NCBI GenBank assembly: GCA_025403435.1
Contig: CM046333.1
Span: 36,043,521-36,107,520 of the forward strand
Origin: Artocarpus heterophyllus
Taxonomy: Eukaryota > Streptophyta > Magnoliopsida > Rosales > Moraceae
DNA: 64,000 bases
Reading direction: 5' to 3'
Below are positions 24,200-36,911 of this stretch, piece after piece. The position numbers and the translations under genes are program-made. The number at the start of each line of letters is the position of its first letter. The first letter of the stretch is position 1. The notes below the pieces were generated by a model. The model searched no databases and was not told the DNA's origin. It saw only the letters and a list, made by a program, of their open reading frames with translations.

Positions 24200-24525
24200 G
24201 CTAATAAGAACTACAATTAATTTAGGGTTTATGAATTTAGTTATTTTGAATACGGTCAATTAGTACTTAAGGGTTTGAGGTCTCCTTATTTTAACAAAGG
24301 AGGAAAGCATATTTTGACAATGGTCAAGTTAAAAACTCAGATGAGAATGTGAGAATGAGGAAGAAGATGAAAAGCCCGGCTATTATTTTAACTGAAGTAA
24401 TAAGAACTACAATTAACTTAGAGTTTGTGAATCTGGTTATTTAAATTGCGGTCAATTTGATATCAAGATTTGGGGACTCTTTATTTTAACTAAAAAAGAA
24501 AATATAATTTAACTGTGGTTAAGTT
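24200..24525. repeat. Diverged direct repeat, two units
   Basis: The unit starting TAATAAGAACTACAATTAA at about 24203 recurs at about 24397, with the later block CTTTATTTTAAC-like sequence also repeated. The units are roughly 130 bp and noticeably diverged. Origin unknown. Confidence 0.6.
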
Positions 24526-25080
24526 ATAATTTAGAATTAGGATTTTGCAATTTAGTTCATATATTTTGGCTGATTTTAGTTTATGGTATTCAAACAAAAA
24601 TGAATGTTTTACATGTTTTTGTAGCTTCTAATATGTGCCAAGCGTAGATTTCTACTTCCTTCTTTTTTGTTTTTCATTTGCTTTGCTTTTTTCCTTTTCT
24701 TCTCTTCATCTTTCTTGTCTTTTTATTTATTCTTTTTTTTCTTTTATATAAACTTTATCATTCTCTCCAAATAACCTTATACGCGTTCTAGGGTCTAAAT
24801 GCGTTAATGGTTGATTATTTAAACACAAATATCTTTAGGTACAAGCCGACAAAGCTTTTGACAAAAAAAAAAATAATAAGGAGAAAATGTGAGGGAAACA
24901 AAGTAAGAGTAGAGAAAAGTGATCTAATAATAGTTAAATTATCAAAAAAATAAAAAGGAGTACAAGTCTACCTTGAATTGAAATAAAAATCTATAGAAAA
25001 GTTAATTTAGATAGTCGCATATCTTATAAAAATTATTTAAAAAAAAAGTTATATTAGAAAATGAAGTTTAACAAGGTACA

Positions 25081-25191
25081 TAAAAAGAAGATTCAAAAAT
25101 AAATTAAAAAACAAATAGATTGAAATTAATATTCTTGTTATATGAAAAGAAGATCCAAAAATAAAATAAAAAAATAGATTGAAATTAATAT
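25081..25191. repeat. Short tandem duplication
   Basis: A block of about 50 bp ending in TAGATTGAAATTAATAT (25081-25131) is repeated with small changes at 25144-25191. Confidence 0.65.
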
Positions 25192-25358
25192 ATTTTTTTA
25201 TCAAACACATGTATTTTGGTTAAAGATATATCTCTGGACAAGCAACGCATTTACTACATATGTCAGGGATTGTCAAAATACAATCGTAAAAGATCTCCGT
25301 CTTAATCCACCCTATCATTCAAAAGATCACTCTTATACTTCTTGTTTGCAAAATTAAA

Positions 25359-25521
25359 GGGTATATTTGACAACTTTATTCTAACTATATAGTTAAAATT
25401 GCTATAGTATAAAGTTTTTATGTACTGTAGCATAAAATAAAAGTAGACTACAATATAAAGCTCTCACATGTTACTGTAAAATTGTTCCAACTTTTAGTTC
25501 TAATTGTGTTGCTAAATACAC
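25359..25521. repeat. MITE-like element, copy M2 (decayed)
   Basis: Ends GGGTATATTTGACAA and GCTAAATACAC, with internal actgtagcat and tataaagctctcacatgtta blocks shared with the GTGTTTGG family. More diverged than M3 and M5. Confidence 0.55.
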
Positions 25522-25830
25522 TTGAAACAAATTCATACAAGATTCATGATTTCACTGTTATAGTGCAACCCACGTTTTTACTCATTTCTTTATCTAGCTA
25601 GCTTGTATAAAAGCACTTATTTTTTAATTTTTTAATTTGAAGTAATTATATATGATTAATAATATCTTAATATTAATAATAATTTTATCTCATCTTATAG
25701 TTTTCAAGCATGCCTGTTTTCTTATAAGAGTATCAATAAAACTACATAATTGATTATAATAATGTTATAGTCAATATAGATGTACGCCTTAATTATTCAC
25801 TTTGATTATTTATTTATTTATTTTATGTTG

Positions 25831-25834
<4 letters not shown>

Positions 25835-25865
<31 letters not shown>
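25835..25865. repeat. (TA)n microsatellite
   Basis: About fifteen uninterrupted TA units. Confidence 0.95.
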
Positions 25866-25868
<3 letters not shown>

Positions 25869-26230
25869 TTAGGGAAAGAAATTTTTTATGAAATCCAGTG
25901 TTGTATTTCTCTTACACAATTTTTTTAAAGAAAGAGAGAATTGCCCAATATTATTATATACTATGAGGAAAGCAATTCGTGTCCCTACAAAAAGAAAGAA
26001 AGATAATTAATGAAATTTATATAAACTTGTTCAACTTGTTAATATATTATATCAATATTATAGTTAGAGGAGCTAAACTTATGGATTTGAAAAGATGTAA
26101 ACTCAAGGCATGAGGTGCTAAAAAGGAATAAACAACGTGGATCAATTTAAGGCATTGAATAAACCAAAATGCAAAAAAGATAACTTTGAACGCTTAGATA
26201 AATGGTTGAAGAACAAAAGCATTCCCTCTT

Positions 26231-26280
26231 CTATATATATACATACATATATATATATATATATACACACACGCACACTA
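26231..26280. repeat. Compound TA/CA microsatellite
   Basis: TA units with ACATACAT interruptions, passing into CACACACGCACAC. Confidence 0.9.
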
Positions 26281-26350
26281 GTTAATAGTTAGTATAGCTG
26301 CCATCTTGTAACAACTTCAAGTTGAAAATTTCTACTTAAAGCGCACGATT

Positions 26351-26352
<2 letters not shown>

Positions 26353-26393
<41 letters not shown>
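26353..26393. repeat. (AT)n microsatellite
   Basis: About twenty AT units followed by GTACGTGTATGTATGTA. Confidence 0.95.
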
Positions 26394-26397
<4 letters not shown>

Positions 26398-26899
26398 GTG
26401 TATGTATGTATAGTAGCAAGTGAAACGTGCCTGAGGCGGGACTCCGTTGGCAGCCTTTTTTTTTTTTTTTTTAACCCGTCATATAAAATTACAAATCATA
26501 AGTATCAACAACGTTTATAAATAATTATTTCTTTTTCTATTTTTTCCTCTATGAAAATGCAGACATAACCATTTTGATATCCAAATATAGTGATGTAAAT
26601 ATAATTAATTAATATAACAATCTATAAATTATATTTTTTTAAATTAAACAATAATATCATAACTTTTCCTAAAATATAATTGTATAATTAGTAGAAAGTT
26701 AAACAGAGAATTATAAATCTTAAACATTAAATCTTAACAAGTGGTGTAGTTAAAAATATATATATGTATATATGTATATACATATATTGCTAATACCTAC
26801 AAATATTACTTAAATACTATTAGTATCATGGTTGAAAAATAATAGTTATATACATTTTTACCTTTGAGAAAAGGCCATATTCTCTAATGTGTGAAAGAC

Positions 26900-26926
26900 A
26901 AAAAAAAAAAAAAAAAAAAAAAAAAA
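26900..26926. repeat. Poly(A) run
   Basis: A run of about 26 A residues with no flanking retrotransposon 3' end that I can recognise. Confidence 0.85.
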
Positions 26927-27877
26927 CAAGAGAAAGTGAAGCACTTTCTGTATGTAGTGATCTCTTTAGGTGTATATTAAGAAGATATGAAGAAGTTCAT
27001 TATATGAAGTTATGATAAAATAAAAGGAAAGCGGAAATGGTTGAAGTAACAAAATCATTATAATAAAAAGCAAGAAAGCATGTGTAATAAATAGATTGAA
27101 GTATACAATAGAAGCATGAGGTGTGAGAGCTTACATGAGACATATGGAAAAATCTTGACCATCGCATTCAAAGTAAGAAAAAAAAAGTAATTGATTAATA
27201 ATATAAGCCATCAGATAATTTAAATTGAAGAACAAAACACATTCAATCCTATTATCTCTTCTATATATTATTACAGAAATGCATCTTCAAAGGTTCGATG
27301 CATTTATAATGCTTAAGCTTCCCTTACAATCGATCCACAAAAAAATTTTACAACTATTTGATCGGAAGTCAATAATTGTTTGTTATGTGACACGTCCAGT
27401 TATAGGAGTCAGATATATTGTGGTGATAGTGATGGCTTATATGGTTGTGCCTATAAGTCACTATCCTCTTAAATATGCTCTTTTCTCCCTTTCATGATGA
27501 TATGTATATATATATATATATAGTGTCAGGTATAAGAACTTACCGAAACAGGATAAGAATCTTACTATTTGGTGGATATCTAGTGAGTTAAAAAGGCATA
27601 ATAAGTTACTTTTCTTAATTATTTTCCTTTTGATGTCTATAGCACTAAAAGTCGTAGATAAGATAGCTTTAAATCAATTATTGATAGATTTGTGAAAAAG
27701 ACGCCACTGCTTAGTTTGGACTAGTTCTCTTAATTTATGGGTTCTCGTTACATTTCCACAAATTCGGTGAACATAATCATGATTAAATTCAGGATTTTAA
27801 CGACTTATTGGTGGATCTTGACCGGGTTAGGTCATTGTAGCTTCTTTTATCTTTATTTGCGTGAAACAACTAGATGG

Positions 27878-27881
<4 letters not shown>

Positions 27882-27917
<36 letters not shown>
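27882..27917. repeat. (AT)n microsatellite
   Basis: About eighteen AT units. Confidence 0.95.
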
Positions 27918-27922
<5 letters not shown>

Positions 27923-30033
27923 ATGCGACCTAACAATAATAAATTAATACGATAGATTTATAGTTAAAAATTTGAGTGTTAAATGGCTCTTTTAAGAGAT
28001 TTAAATACTTGATTTAAAATGTCACGGAGCACATTTTGTGTTAGCTATTGTAGAACCTCTTTACTTACATCCAGAAAGTATCTTAACACGGGTTCCTTGG
28101 ACTTTTTATTTAAAATAAAAAGTAAAAAAAACAAAACCAGCTGGATTTATTATGACATTATAATTTATGCAAATAATTAAGAGGGCATATGTTATAACTT
28201 TCCAACTTAAAAAAAAGTTGCAGCTTAAATTTCGGGTTAATACATCAGAATTTTGTTCTCGGACTGGCATTAACGATGACATAAAATCAATCTTGCTTCT
28301 TTTTTTTTATTTTTTTATTTTGTCTGTGTGCAATGAAACTTTACTAAAATAATAGGAAGGAAAATAACTTTAGAAGCAGAAGGCGACAGTGAAACAGTTT
28401 TTAGTCACATTAATTCGTGTTGATAAATAATTAAATATCATCCCTCAAGAAAAGACTGGACTTCTTTCAACTACATATATCTATAGATAGATACAATATA
28501 GAAGAGGCAACGTTGTTTTACTTTTTTTTTAAAATTTGTTTACGTTTTTGCTTCACCTCTTTGTTTGCTTGCCTTTCTATTTATTTGCTTTTTCTTCAAT
28601 ATTTTATATTTTTTTAATATTTTTTATAAATATATTAATTTTTATTTTTATTTTCAAATACATCCTTCCTTAAACATTTCTTTAGTATTCCATTAAAATA
28701 TTATTTCTCAAGTATGGCTCTAATAAATACCTTTTTAAACTATTATCCCCATTAAAACAACTTTTCTTAAATATTTTCAGTTTTTTTAATCTTATTTTTA
28801 TTGTGCAAGTATTTTGCACAAACATAAATGCAATGCCTTTAAAATAAATATGCAAAATAAAAAAAACAATTAAAAATAGTAGTTGAATTAAAATTAATTT
28901 TACAATGATAAACAATTAGAAGAATTGTTTACTAAAATATTGTTAACATACCTAAATGATTTAAGATTATTTTTTTAAAACAAAAAGAATATAAATAAAA
29001 TAAAAACAAATTTACTGTGCACATCCCTCACACTAGTCCCTTTAGAAAATGAAAGATTGGGTGAAGTTATTACTAAATTAAAGGGTTAGAGCAACTGGTT
29101 AACTACCTAGTGTCCAAATCATGTTATAAATTTGTTTTGTTTTCTTCAACGGTTGGATCACACTGAAATTGTTTGTACTTTGGACCATGAAAACTGAAAA
29201 TTTATTCAGTCCTTCGAAGGCGAGATAACCTATACTAAGGAAAAATAATTTATTTTCTATTTGCAGAAAATTTACATTAAGGTACGAAAAATTACCCATC
29301 AATAGATATGTTTTTATTCATCAGATTCGTAATAGAAACTGTTAATTTTTGAATTTATTTTCTATTTTAGTATGATTTTGATGAGTTCTTAGGTTAGACT
29401 TACATTAACAATATATAGCAAGGTATTCTTTATCGTCGAAAGGTCCTTCACTTTATTCGTATTCAGAAAAGCATCAGGCCCACGTTGAACTTGAGATATA
29501 GATAATAAAAAGAAAGTTAAAGAATAGGTACATTATCTTGCAAAAATACTAAATTGTGGGCAAAATAGCAATACTTGCCTTACCTTTTTTTTCTTCTTCT
29601 TCTTTTTTTTTTTTTTTGTGGAAAAAATATGAGTTAAGTTTGTGGAAGGTTCTTCAACTATATTTCTCTCTAAGAATAATTCTGTATTGAAAGTTCAAAG
29701 TTGCACTAAATTTAGTCGATCTCTGAACTAAAAAAAATGCCAGATTAAGTTAGTTTATTTGTTAAATGAATTCGTGTAAAACATTAAATGTAGGAAGTTA
29801 CACCAAATTCCATCCATGAATCTAATATATATATATATATATATAACTTGTAAAATAAGGCCCGTGCGAAATAAACAAATAGAAAACATTAAATATTGGT
29901 ACTTAAACTTTTATTGTAAATAATTTTATTTTTTTATTTTTAGAAACAAGAATTTGAAAACTTTATCGAAAGATGTGTTTGATGATCTTGCTAATCAAGA
30001 AAACCAAATTTCATTATTTGGAGATAAAGGTTG

Positions 30034-30225
30034 TGATGAGGCTTGGAGTTAGGGTCATCGGAAGTAGGGGATGCAAGCGATGTCAGGGTCAAAATTAAGA
30101 CCAGGGTAGTTGGGGTTGAGATCAGGATCAAAATTGGCTTGATCTTGATCTCATCTCAACTCCAACCCTAAACTCAGGCCTTCCTTTATTTTCGGTCCTG
30201 ATTATGACTCCAACCCTAACCTCAT
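30034..30225. repeat. Fold-back (hairpin) sequence, about 190 bp
   Basis: Inner arms 30109-30131 (GTTGGGGTTGAGATCAGGAT start) and 30139-30166 are near reverse complements across a very short loop. Outer parts (30034-30060 and 30193-30225) are also complementary in part. A transcript of either strand would form a long imperfect hairpin. It could be a MITE relic or an inverted duplication. Confidence 0.65.
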
Positions 30226-32160
30226 TTTGATCTCAATTGTTAGAGAGACTAACTTTGACATATTGTTTTAGTTTAGGAACTTTATTTGGTATAATCTTCA
30301 ACATTAAATCTATTTTAAGAAAAAGAAGAAAGTTTAGAGAACTTGCATAACTTCAAAATAAACAAAAAATAAGTGACATAAGACGAGTTCTATTTTTTTT
30401 TTGGGAAATATTCAAGGTGTAAATGAATTCTAGTTATAACGTCCAATATAAGGCTACTATTACTAAAAGGAATTTTAATATAAAACTAGTTGAAGACTGC
30501 AAAATTTAAGAGGAAAGAAAAGAATGCATGATAATATTGACAAGAAAAAAATTTATACAGAGGAATTATGAGCCATATATTGTGTTTTTTTAAGCAAGAA
30601 TATTAATCTCATTAAAATAATGAATGACACTCTAGATTTTAAATCTCATCCCAACTTTTTTTAAAAAAAACAAAAGGGAATCAGTCTTAGCAATAAAATA
30701 AACTAAAATAAAACAAAAGGAGATTAGTGGTATCCTCAAAACTTCATTCCAGCTACGACTTGGCAATCTGTTAGGAAAATAAATGGAACAAAGAGGAACC
30801 TACCCCAGACTTTGTCACCTAATATCTAGAATCCAAAGTTAGATCAGTGTAATTAGCTATACTTGGCAAGCCTATAAGGGTCATAATCTATGCCTCATTA
30901 CGTACAATGCAGAAAATGAAAATTGACCTATAGGCGCTAGGTGAAAGAGCCTGGTAGGTTGTAATTTATGAGTATGCTGCCGTCACCACCAGCAGTAGTG
31001 TATCTTAACTTATTAATATTAATTGATATGACATGTCAACTGCTATGTTTTTATTAGTTGGTTTTTTTAAAGAAAATTGTCAGGTTAGTTCAAATTAAAA
31101 AGTCGCGTCCGCCGATGAAAAGGTAAGTGCTCAACTGTCATGTGATTTGGTACAAAAGTTGTGATTCGTGACGCTACTTTTATGTCAACCTGCTTAATTA
31201 TATATGGTGTAAATTGTATTGTTATATTTTAAATTATTTGATTTTTATATAATGTATTTTAAATTTTTAATTTTGATAAAATATATTTTTAATTATAAAA
31301 TTATTGATCATAGAAGTATAGTATTTATTTTTAATATTTGGTAAATTTTTTTTTTCACGTGTTAATTTTTAATTTTTTCTTAAAATTACAAGTTTTACCC
31401 TTAAAACAACTCATGTGTAAATTTTATAATCAAAATTATCTATACCTTTTAAGGCTTGTAGTTATTAAACCTCAATTGTCAATTACTTTAAAATTCATGA
31501 TGCATTGTGTCAAAATTAAATGTTCGGGATGATCAAGCAAAAAGTGAATAGTTTATGATGTAACAATACAATTTACTTATTATGTATCAATTGGGAGGCA
31601 GGGTGACACAACTCCAAATCAAAGGAGTGGTAAATTTAAAATTATGAACATTTAACGGAACTTAATGAAAATTTAATTGATCAGAATATATAATTTTTTA
31701 CCTTTTTATCATCTCCTTGTGAAGAATTCTCCAAATGATATATGTTCCAATTAAGGGTTATAAAATAGATGTCAATGTTTGTTGAGGTTTTCATTTACAA
31801 CTAAATCCACCGGAATATTGAGGTCGAAAAATATGTTTTAAAAAATATGGATATTTAGTAGAAAAAAACATTTTAATTATTTTCTTTATATATATATATA
31901 TTTAACTTTCTAAAATGCTTGCACAATCAAAGTCGCTTAATATCATATTTAATGCAAATGTCAATGTCAATATTATATTTGCCACTAAAAAAATGTAAAA
32001 AATAGTGTATTTGATATGTTATTTTATTTTATGCTGCAATGCATAATGTTATTTAGAATGCCATATTTACGTTTTGTCATAATAATTAAACTTTGAAAAT
32101 TGTAAAAATAAACTTTTAATATTAAAATAATTAAAAAGTAAGAATGTTGTAATGATCAAG
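30226..32160. other. AT-rich intergenic DNA, nothing recognised
   Basis: No conserved coding, RNA or mobile-element signature seen. Confidence 0.5.
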
Positions 32161-32167
32161 AAAAATT

Positions 32168-32759
32168 GAGGTAGATGGCCCTTTTAATGGCCTTTTTTTA
32201 AAAATAAATGATCATACTTTTCTATATTAGGCAAATGACCCCTCTTTATTAATTAGAAAATCAAAATGACAATAATAACCCTCACTATTACTAATCAAAA
32301 CAACCTTTTTGGCTATCTAGGTGGCCAACCTGACGGAGTGTGATGCCGACAGTATCTGGAGATAGTGTGCAATGTGAAAAGAGGGAGAGAGAGAAAGGGT
32401 TTTAGGTTTTTTTTTGCTAGGGTTTGTTATTTAGGGGTTTATCAGTTATGTACTAAGATTTATCATTGATATGCTAGACTTTTCTCACATATATACTCAG
32501 GTTTATCATTGATGTACTACATTATATCACTAATATATTATAGTTTATCACTGATACACTTAGGTTTATCATTGATGTACTCAAGTTTATCACTGCTATA
32601 CTCGAATTTATCACTAATGTACTATAGTTGAATAATCATTAATGAAAGTTATTTTTGTCATTTTGCTTTTATAATTAATCAGGAGGGGTCATTTACCTAA
32701 TTTAGAAAAAGTATGGTCATTTATTTAAAAAAAAGGCTTTAAAAAGGCTATTTGCCTCT
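32168..32759. mobile_element. Fold-back transposon-like element carrying a minisatellite
   Basis: Terminal inverted repeats of about 115 bp: the left arm (about 32168-32285) reads GAGGTAGATGGCCCTTTTAA, and the right arm (about 32640-32759) is its diverged reverse complement. Shared blocks include AAATGACCCCTC and its complement GAGGGGTCATTT. No transposase is encoded, so it resembles a non-autonomous (Mutator-like or MITE) element. A target duplication is not obvious. The centre is a 21-bp tandem repeat. Confidence 0.7.
32434..32628. repeat. 21-bp minisatellite, about eight to nine units
   Basis: Six consecutive units from about 32502 are exactly 21 bp and follow the pattern rgTTTATCAyTGATGTACTca. 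Earlier units are less regular. Because 21 is a multiple of three, the array stays open as a seven-residue repeat in some frames, but no start, stop or promoter context supports a gene. Confidence 0.85.
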
Positions 32760-33289
32760 ATATCCCTCATATTAAAGCAAAAAGTCAATTTATCATTCAA
32801 TAAGAATCAAATGCTAATGCCAAATTTGTTAAAAAGTTTAGTATATAGCAAATTCAACATTAAAAATGACATTACATTGGAGAGTATTTTATACACTTAA
32901 ATGTTAAATTTGTCATTAGTACGTTAATTCAACTTTACATAAAAAATGCTCCAATCTACACTAGTTTAACAACCAAAATAAGATACCTAAGAACGAAGAC
33001 TTTTACTTTGCCCACTCAACATTGGACTAAGAAACACCCCTAACACATATCATATAGTTTTGATAGCCTTTGTACACTATTCCTAGCTACAATTTAGGAG
33101 TCAAACGTACTAGAGCACGTACAAAAGTACATACTAAATATTGTAGAATTTTGTGTCTTAATAACTAATACCAAAACGTAATAAAAATGTAAAGAATCTG
33201 ATTGCATGATTGTTTATAAAACCACAATATTCGGTTATTCTAGATTTTTTTAATGAATTGTGAGGGTGAATAACTGATATAAAAAAACT

Positions 33290-34142
33290 TAATGATTCTA
33301 ATTAAGTTGGTACTCATTAGAGGTTCCCTCTTTCACCAAATTCTTTACTCAAAAATATTACAAAAAGAAAGGAAAATTTATAAAAGAATCAAATAAAAGA
33401 GAAAGGAGAGGAAAATCAGCAAAAAAAAAAAGTTCATGGCGAAGAAGCAAAATCCTAAAACGAATTGGACTAAAGTTGGTAGCTGGAAGCTAGCTTAGAA
33501 GGATTGAGTTTAAACTCATATCTTAAAAGAAAGTTACAAATATATCTCATTAAAAACCCTCTAGCCAAAACTTAATAGGAAAATAGTACATATTTACTTC
33601 AAGACGCCGGCCATATGCAAAATCTGTAGCAAGGAAATCCTACCATATCTTTGTAGACCATCGACAAGCAAGAATCAGAGCTACTAAACCATGAAGAAGT
33701 ATTATCTAGGTTGACCATATAAGAAGTAAGTTTATCAGCAACATAATTACCCTCCTGAGTTATTTTCCTTTATTAAATGATAATAATAATAATAATGATA
33801 TATATATACATTCCAATTAGATTGACACTTATTAAAGGTTCCCTCTTTTACCAAATTCTTCGCTAAAAAATATTACAAAAAGAAAGGGAAATTTATGTAA
33901 GAATCAAGTAAAAGAAAAAGGAAAGGAAAATCAGCCACAAGAAAAAATTCATGGCAAAGAAACAAAAACCTAAACACTGGACTAGGGTTGGTAGCCGAAG
34001 GCTGGCTTCAAAGGATTGAGTCTAGACTCACACCTTGAAAGAAAGTGACAAATATGTCTGGCTTTAGCCAAAACCCAATAGAAAAACAACACATGTTTAC
34101 TTTAAGTCTGCTATATGCAAAATCTGTAGTAAGAAAATCCCC
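33290..34142. repeat. Diverged direct segmental duplication (two units of about 330 bp)
   Basis: Unit 1 (about 33308-33643) and unit 2 (about 33822-34142) share many blocks in the same order, for example GGTTCCCTCTTT, ATATTACAAAAAGAAAGG, AAAATCAGCMA, GTTGGTAGC and ATATGCAAAATCTGTAG. Neither has coding potential that I recognise. Likely two copies of an unnamed repeat. Confidence 0.75.
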
Positions 34143-34149
34143 CTTTCCC

Positions 34150-35050
34150 CTACTTTGTTAGGGTTTTCTTTTTCTTTTTTAGTGCACCGCCTTTGTGGGA
34201 GGGCTAGAAGGGCTGGAGTCCAGCGTCAGGCCTAGGCTGGTGTTTGGACTCTCGGCCCCATAGGAAGGTCACTAATTGGCATGACAACTTTTCTTTAGCG
34301 ATTTTGGACAGTATTTGGGGGTGCACTTGGGCTTAGGGGCTTAAATTTCCAGCGAGTGATGGTTGGCCGATTTAGGTCGCATATGTGCACCAACTACTTT
34401 GAGTCAGGTGTGGCTAGGCGACGCAATAGTTGGTTTAGGCTGGCAGGGCGAATTGGTTGGCTTTGCTTTTGTAGGCTGGAGGTGGATAGGGGCTTGAAGG
34501 GCTCTGTCATCAGGCGATCTTGGTCTCTATTGGATGGTGGATCCTTGAAGGGGCATTCTCTTTAGTTAGCAGTGGCGGGCTAGGAGGTCGGCTGGCGGTG
34601 GCCCTCATTTGTTGGTGGCTAGGCTCTTCCTTGGTTCCTTTTTGGATCATGGGCATTTGTCGAAACTTTATTCCTCATCTGGTGACGTTGTTGGATAGTC
34701 CTTGGAAATATGCTATGGTTTGGTTTGGACTCTATTATTATTATTATTTTTTATCAATGTCAAATAAAGGCGTTGATGCTTCTGTTGGTTGTGTTTTTCC
34801 ATCATAACAACAAAGGCGGGTTTTTCATCTTTCATTGTGGGATCAGGCTTTGATGTTTTTAGTCTCTCGATTTAGTTCGATCGGAGTTATTTACTGCCTA
34901 TAGTGGTGTATGTGAAAGAGCCTTTTGTGTACTCGATTAGTGGGTTGCCTTTTCAGTTTTCCATGTTGAAACTCAACACATGTTTTACCTCTTGAATGTT
35001 TTCAATCGAACCTGCTAGTGGTTTCAAGCTATTGTCAAGATTGAGTCGCT
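34150..35050. other. GC-richer island without recognised gene
   Basis: Base composition rises sharply against the AT-rich surroundings, with words such as GGCCCCATAGG and GGCGGTGGCCC. Two overlapping ORFs (34356-34565, 34520-34807) show no known domain. It could be a decayed retrotransposon or old duplicated gene fragment; I cannot decide. Confidence 0.4.
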
Positions 35051-35319
35051 AAATGCATTAGCCTTTCGTATTTGAATTTGTGTTTGTACTTTTCTAGTTT
35101 AGAATGCAAATTACCATTTAAAAAAATCGAGTTCAAATTACACTACGTCTACATACCAGAATTTATGAAAGTGGAGTTTAAGTATATCTCTCTTTTAAAA
35201 AAAATCCAACTCATAGAAGCAGAAAATTATCATTCTACGCACGAGAAAAAAAAGAAAAAGAAAAAGAAATGAACTTTAGAAAAGAAAAAAAAAAGAAATA
35301 GGAAAAGCTAATAAATCAT

Positions 35320-36200
35320 TTGGATTAATTACAAAACTTTTCCCTAAATTATAACCCTTGTAACACTTTACTTCTTAAAATTTTAAAACGTAATATTCGT
35401 TTCTCTTGAAATATGAACCGTTAACAAAAATGATCTTGTTGTTAGAATTTTAATGGCAAATTAACAAATGATTATAAAATTAGGGGGCACTTTGATAATT
35501 CCAGTTATAAAAATAACCATAAAAATTAAAACCATAGTAAAAACAGTCATTATTAATTATTGAAAACAAAAAAAAAACATTATACCATTTGAATCCTTCT
35601 TTTTTTTTATATACCTAAATTTTTGTCAAAATTTTATTAATTTTTTTCACACTCAAAAAGTATTTTGAAATTCTAAAAGTTATAAATACTAGTGAAATGA
35701 AAAAGAATATATCACAAATATATTCAATATAACACAAATTTTTCAAAGAGAAAAAACCTCTAATAGTATTAATAAAATTTCTTTCATATTTTTAAAGTTT
35801 TCATTAATGTTTTTACCTTTTAAAATTTCAAAATATTTTTTGAGCATGAAAAATAGTTAAGAAAGGTTTAAAGAAAATTTCGGTACATCGAAAAAAATAT
35901 TATTATTGAAAATTTTGAATCCAGATAGTATTATATTTTTAGTTATTTTTTTTGTTTTTAATCATCAATAAAAACTATTTTTATTATAATTTTTATTTTT
36001 TGGTTTTTATAACTAGGATTTACTAAAATTCTCCTAATTTTAAAATTGTTTGTCAATTTGCCATTAAAATTCTAACAGAAGAATCATTTTTATTAACAGT
36101 TCATAATTCAGGAGGAATAGATGTTATGTTTTAAAGTTCTGACGGTAAAGTGTTACAAAGGCTATAATTTAAAGGGAATTTTTATAATTAATCTAAATCC
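35320..36200. mobile_element. Large fold-back element, about 880 bp
   Basis: Left part 35320-35580 and right part about 35930-36200 are reverse complements with good identity (shared blocks TTGTAACACTTTAC, TTAGAATTTTAATGGCAAAT, AGTTATAAAAA). The inner parts also pair (CTCAAAAAGTATTTTGAAA with its complement near 35832). Nearly the whole element folds into one hairpin. No transposase and no clear target duplication. Probably a MITE or MULE-type non-autonomous element. Confidence 0.78.
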
Positions 36201-36710
36201 TTTCCAAGGGCATCGTCAACCATTTTGTTTTATTCTTTTTTTTCCGATAATTTTTCCTATCCACAAAATACTATAAATAAATGAATAAGAAAAAAGTTCA
36301 CCAATTTTAGACATGAAAGAGAACAGAACAAACAAACCAACAAATAAATTCTGATCAGGAAAGAAGAAACACATGAACAAATAGGGGTGTTCATCTTTGA
36401 TTAAAAAAAAAATAATAAGGTTGTTCATCTAATCTAGTCCAATATAACATATTTTAACCATTTAACATCTAATCTAATTAAAGGTTGGTTTTACAAATTT
36501 TATCTAATCCAATCCGATTGTAGCATATAATCTAATTCAATCAAATTAAGGTCAATTTAGATTGAATACGCCTAATCAGTTTTTAGCTTAAGATTTTTGT
36601 ATAATTTTTTCCTATTTTTTTTTTCATGTTTGATCTATGCATGTAATTTTTTTAACATACTTCAACTACAATTGGAAAAAAGGTCAAAATTTAACATTGC
36701 TTCAAAAAAG

Positions 36711-36911
36711 ATCTGGCGAAGAGCACCAGTGAAGTGAGGCACGAAAGGCTTTAAAGAGCTCGCGCGGCCTACCTTGGCTATTGGCGAAGATGGAGTCAAT
36801 TTACTTAACCAAAGCCATACCTGGGTGACTTAGGAAGCGGCTTTCTCTTAGTCTTTCCACCTTCTGCCCGAGCCAACAGCCCGATCCTTTCATGAAGTTG
36901 ATTGATCAAGT
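36711..36911. other. GC-rich unexplained fragment, possible organelle-derived insert
   Basis: About 200 bp of balanced composition (contains GAGCTCGCGCGGCCTACC and GCCCGAGCCAACAGCCCG) sits abruptly inside AT-rich DNA. The style recalls plant mitochondrial DNA, but I did not identify a specific organelle gene. Confidence 0.3.

Larger units (their letters stand above)
22601..30020. other. Gene-poor AT-rich intergenic region
   Basis: I see no recognisable gene in this 7.4-kb stretch. It holds the two MITEs, the diverged direct repeats and the microsatellites listed separately. ORFs such as 27225-27497 and 28682-28915 have no recognisable domain and AT-biased composition. Confidence 0.6.

Noticed and set aside
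32434..32628. Possible CRISPR-like array (regular units)
   Set aside because: The 21-bp units are contiguous with no unique spacers, and the genome is a plant. It is a minisatellite.
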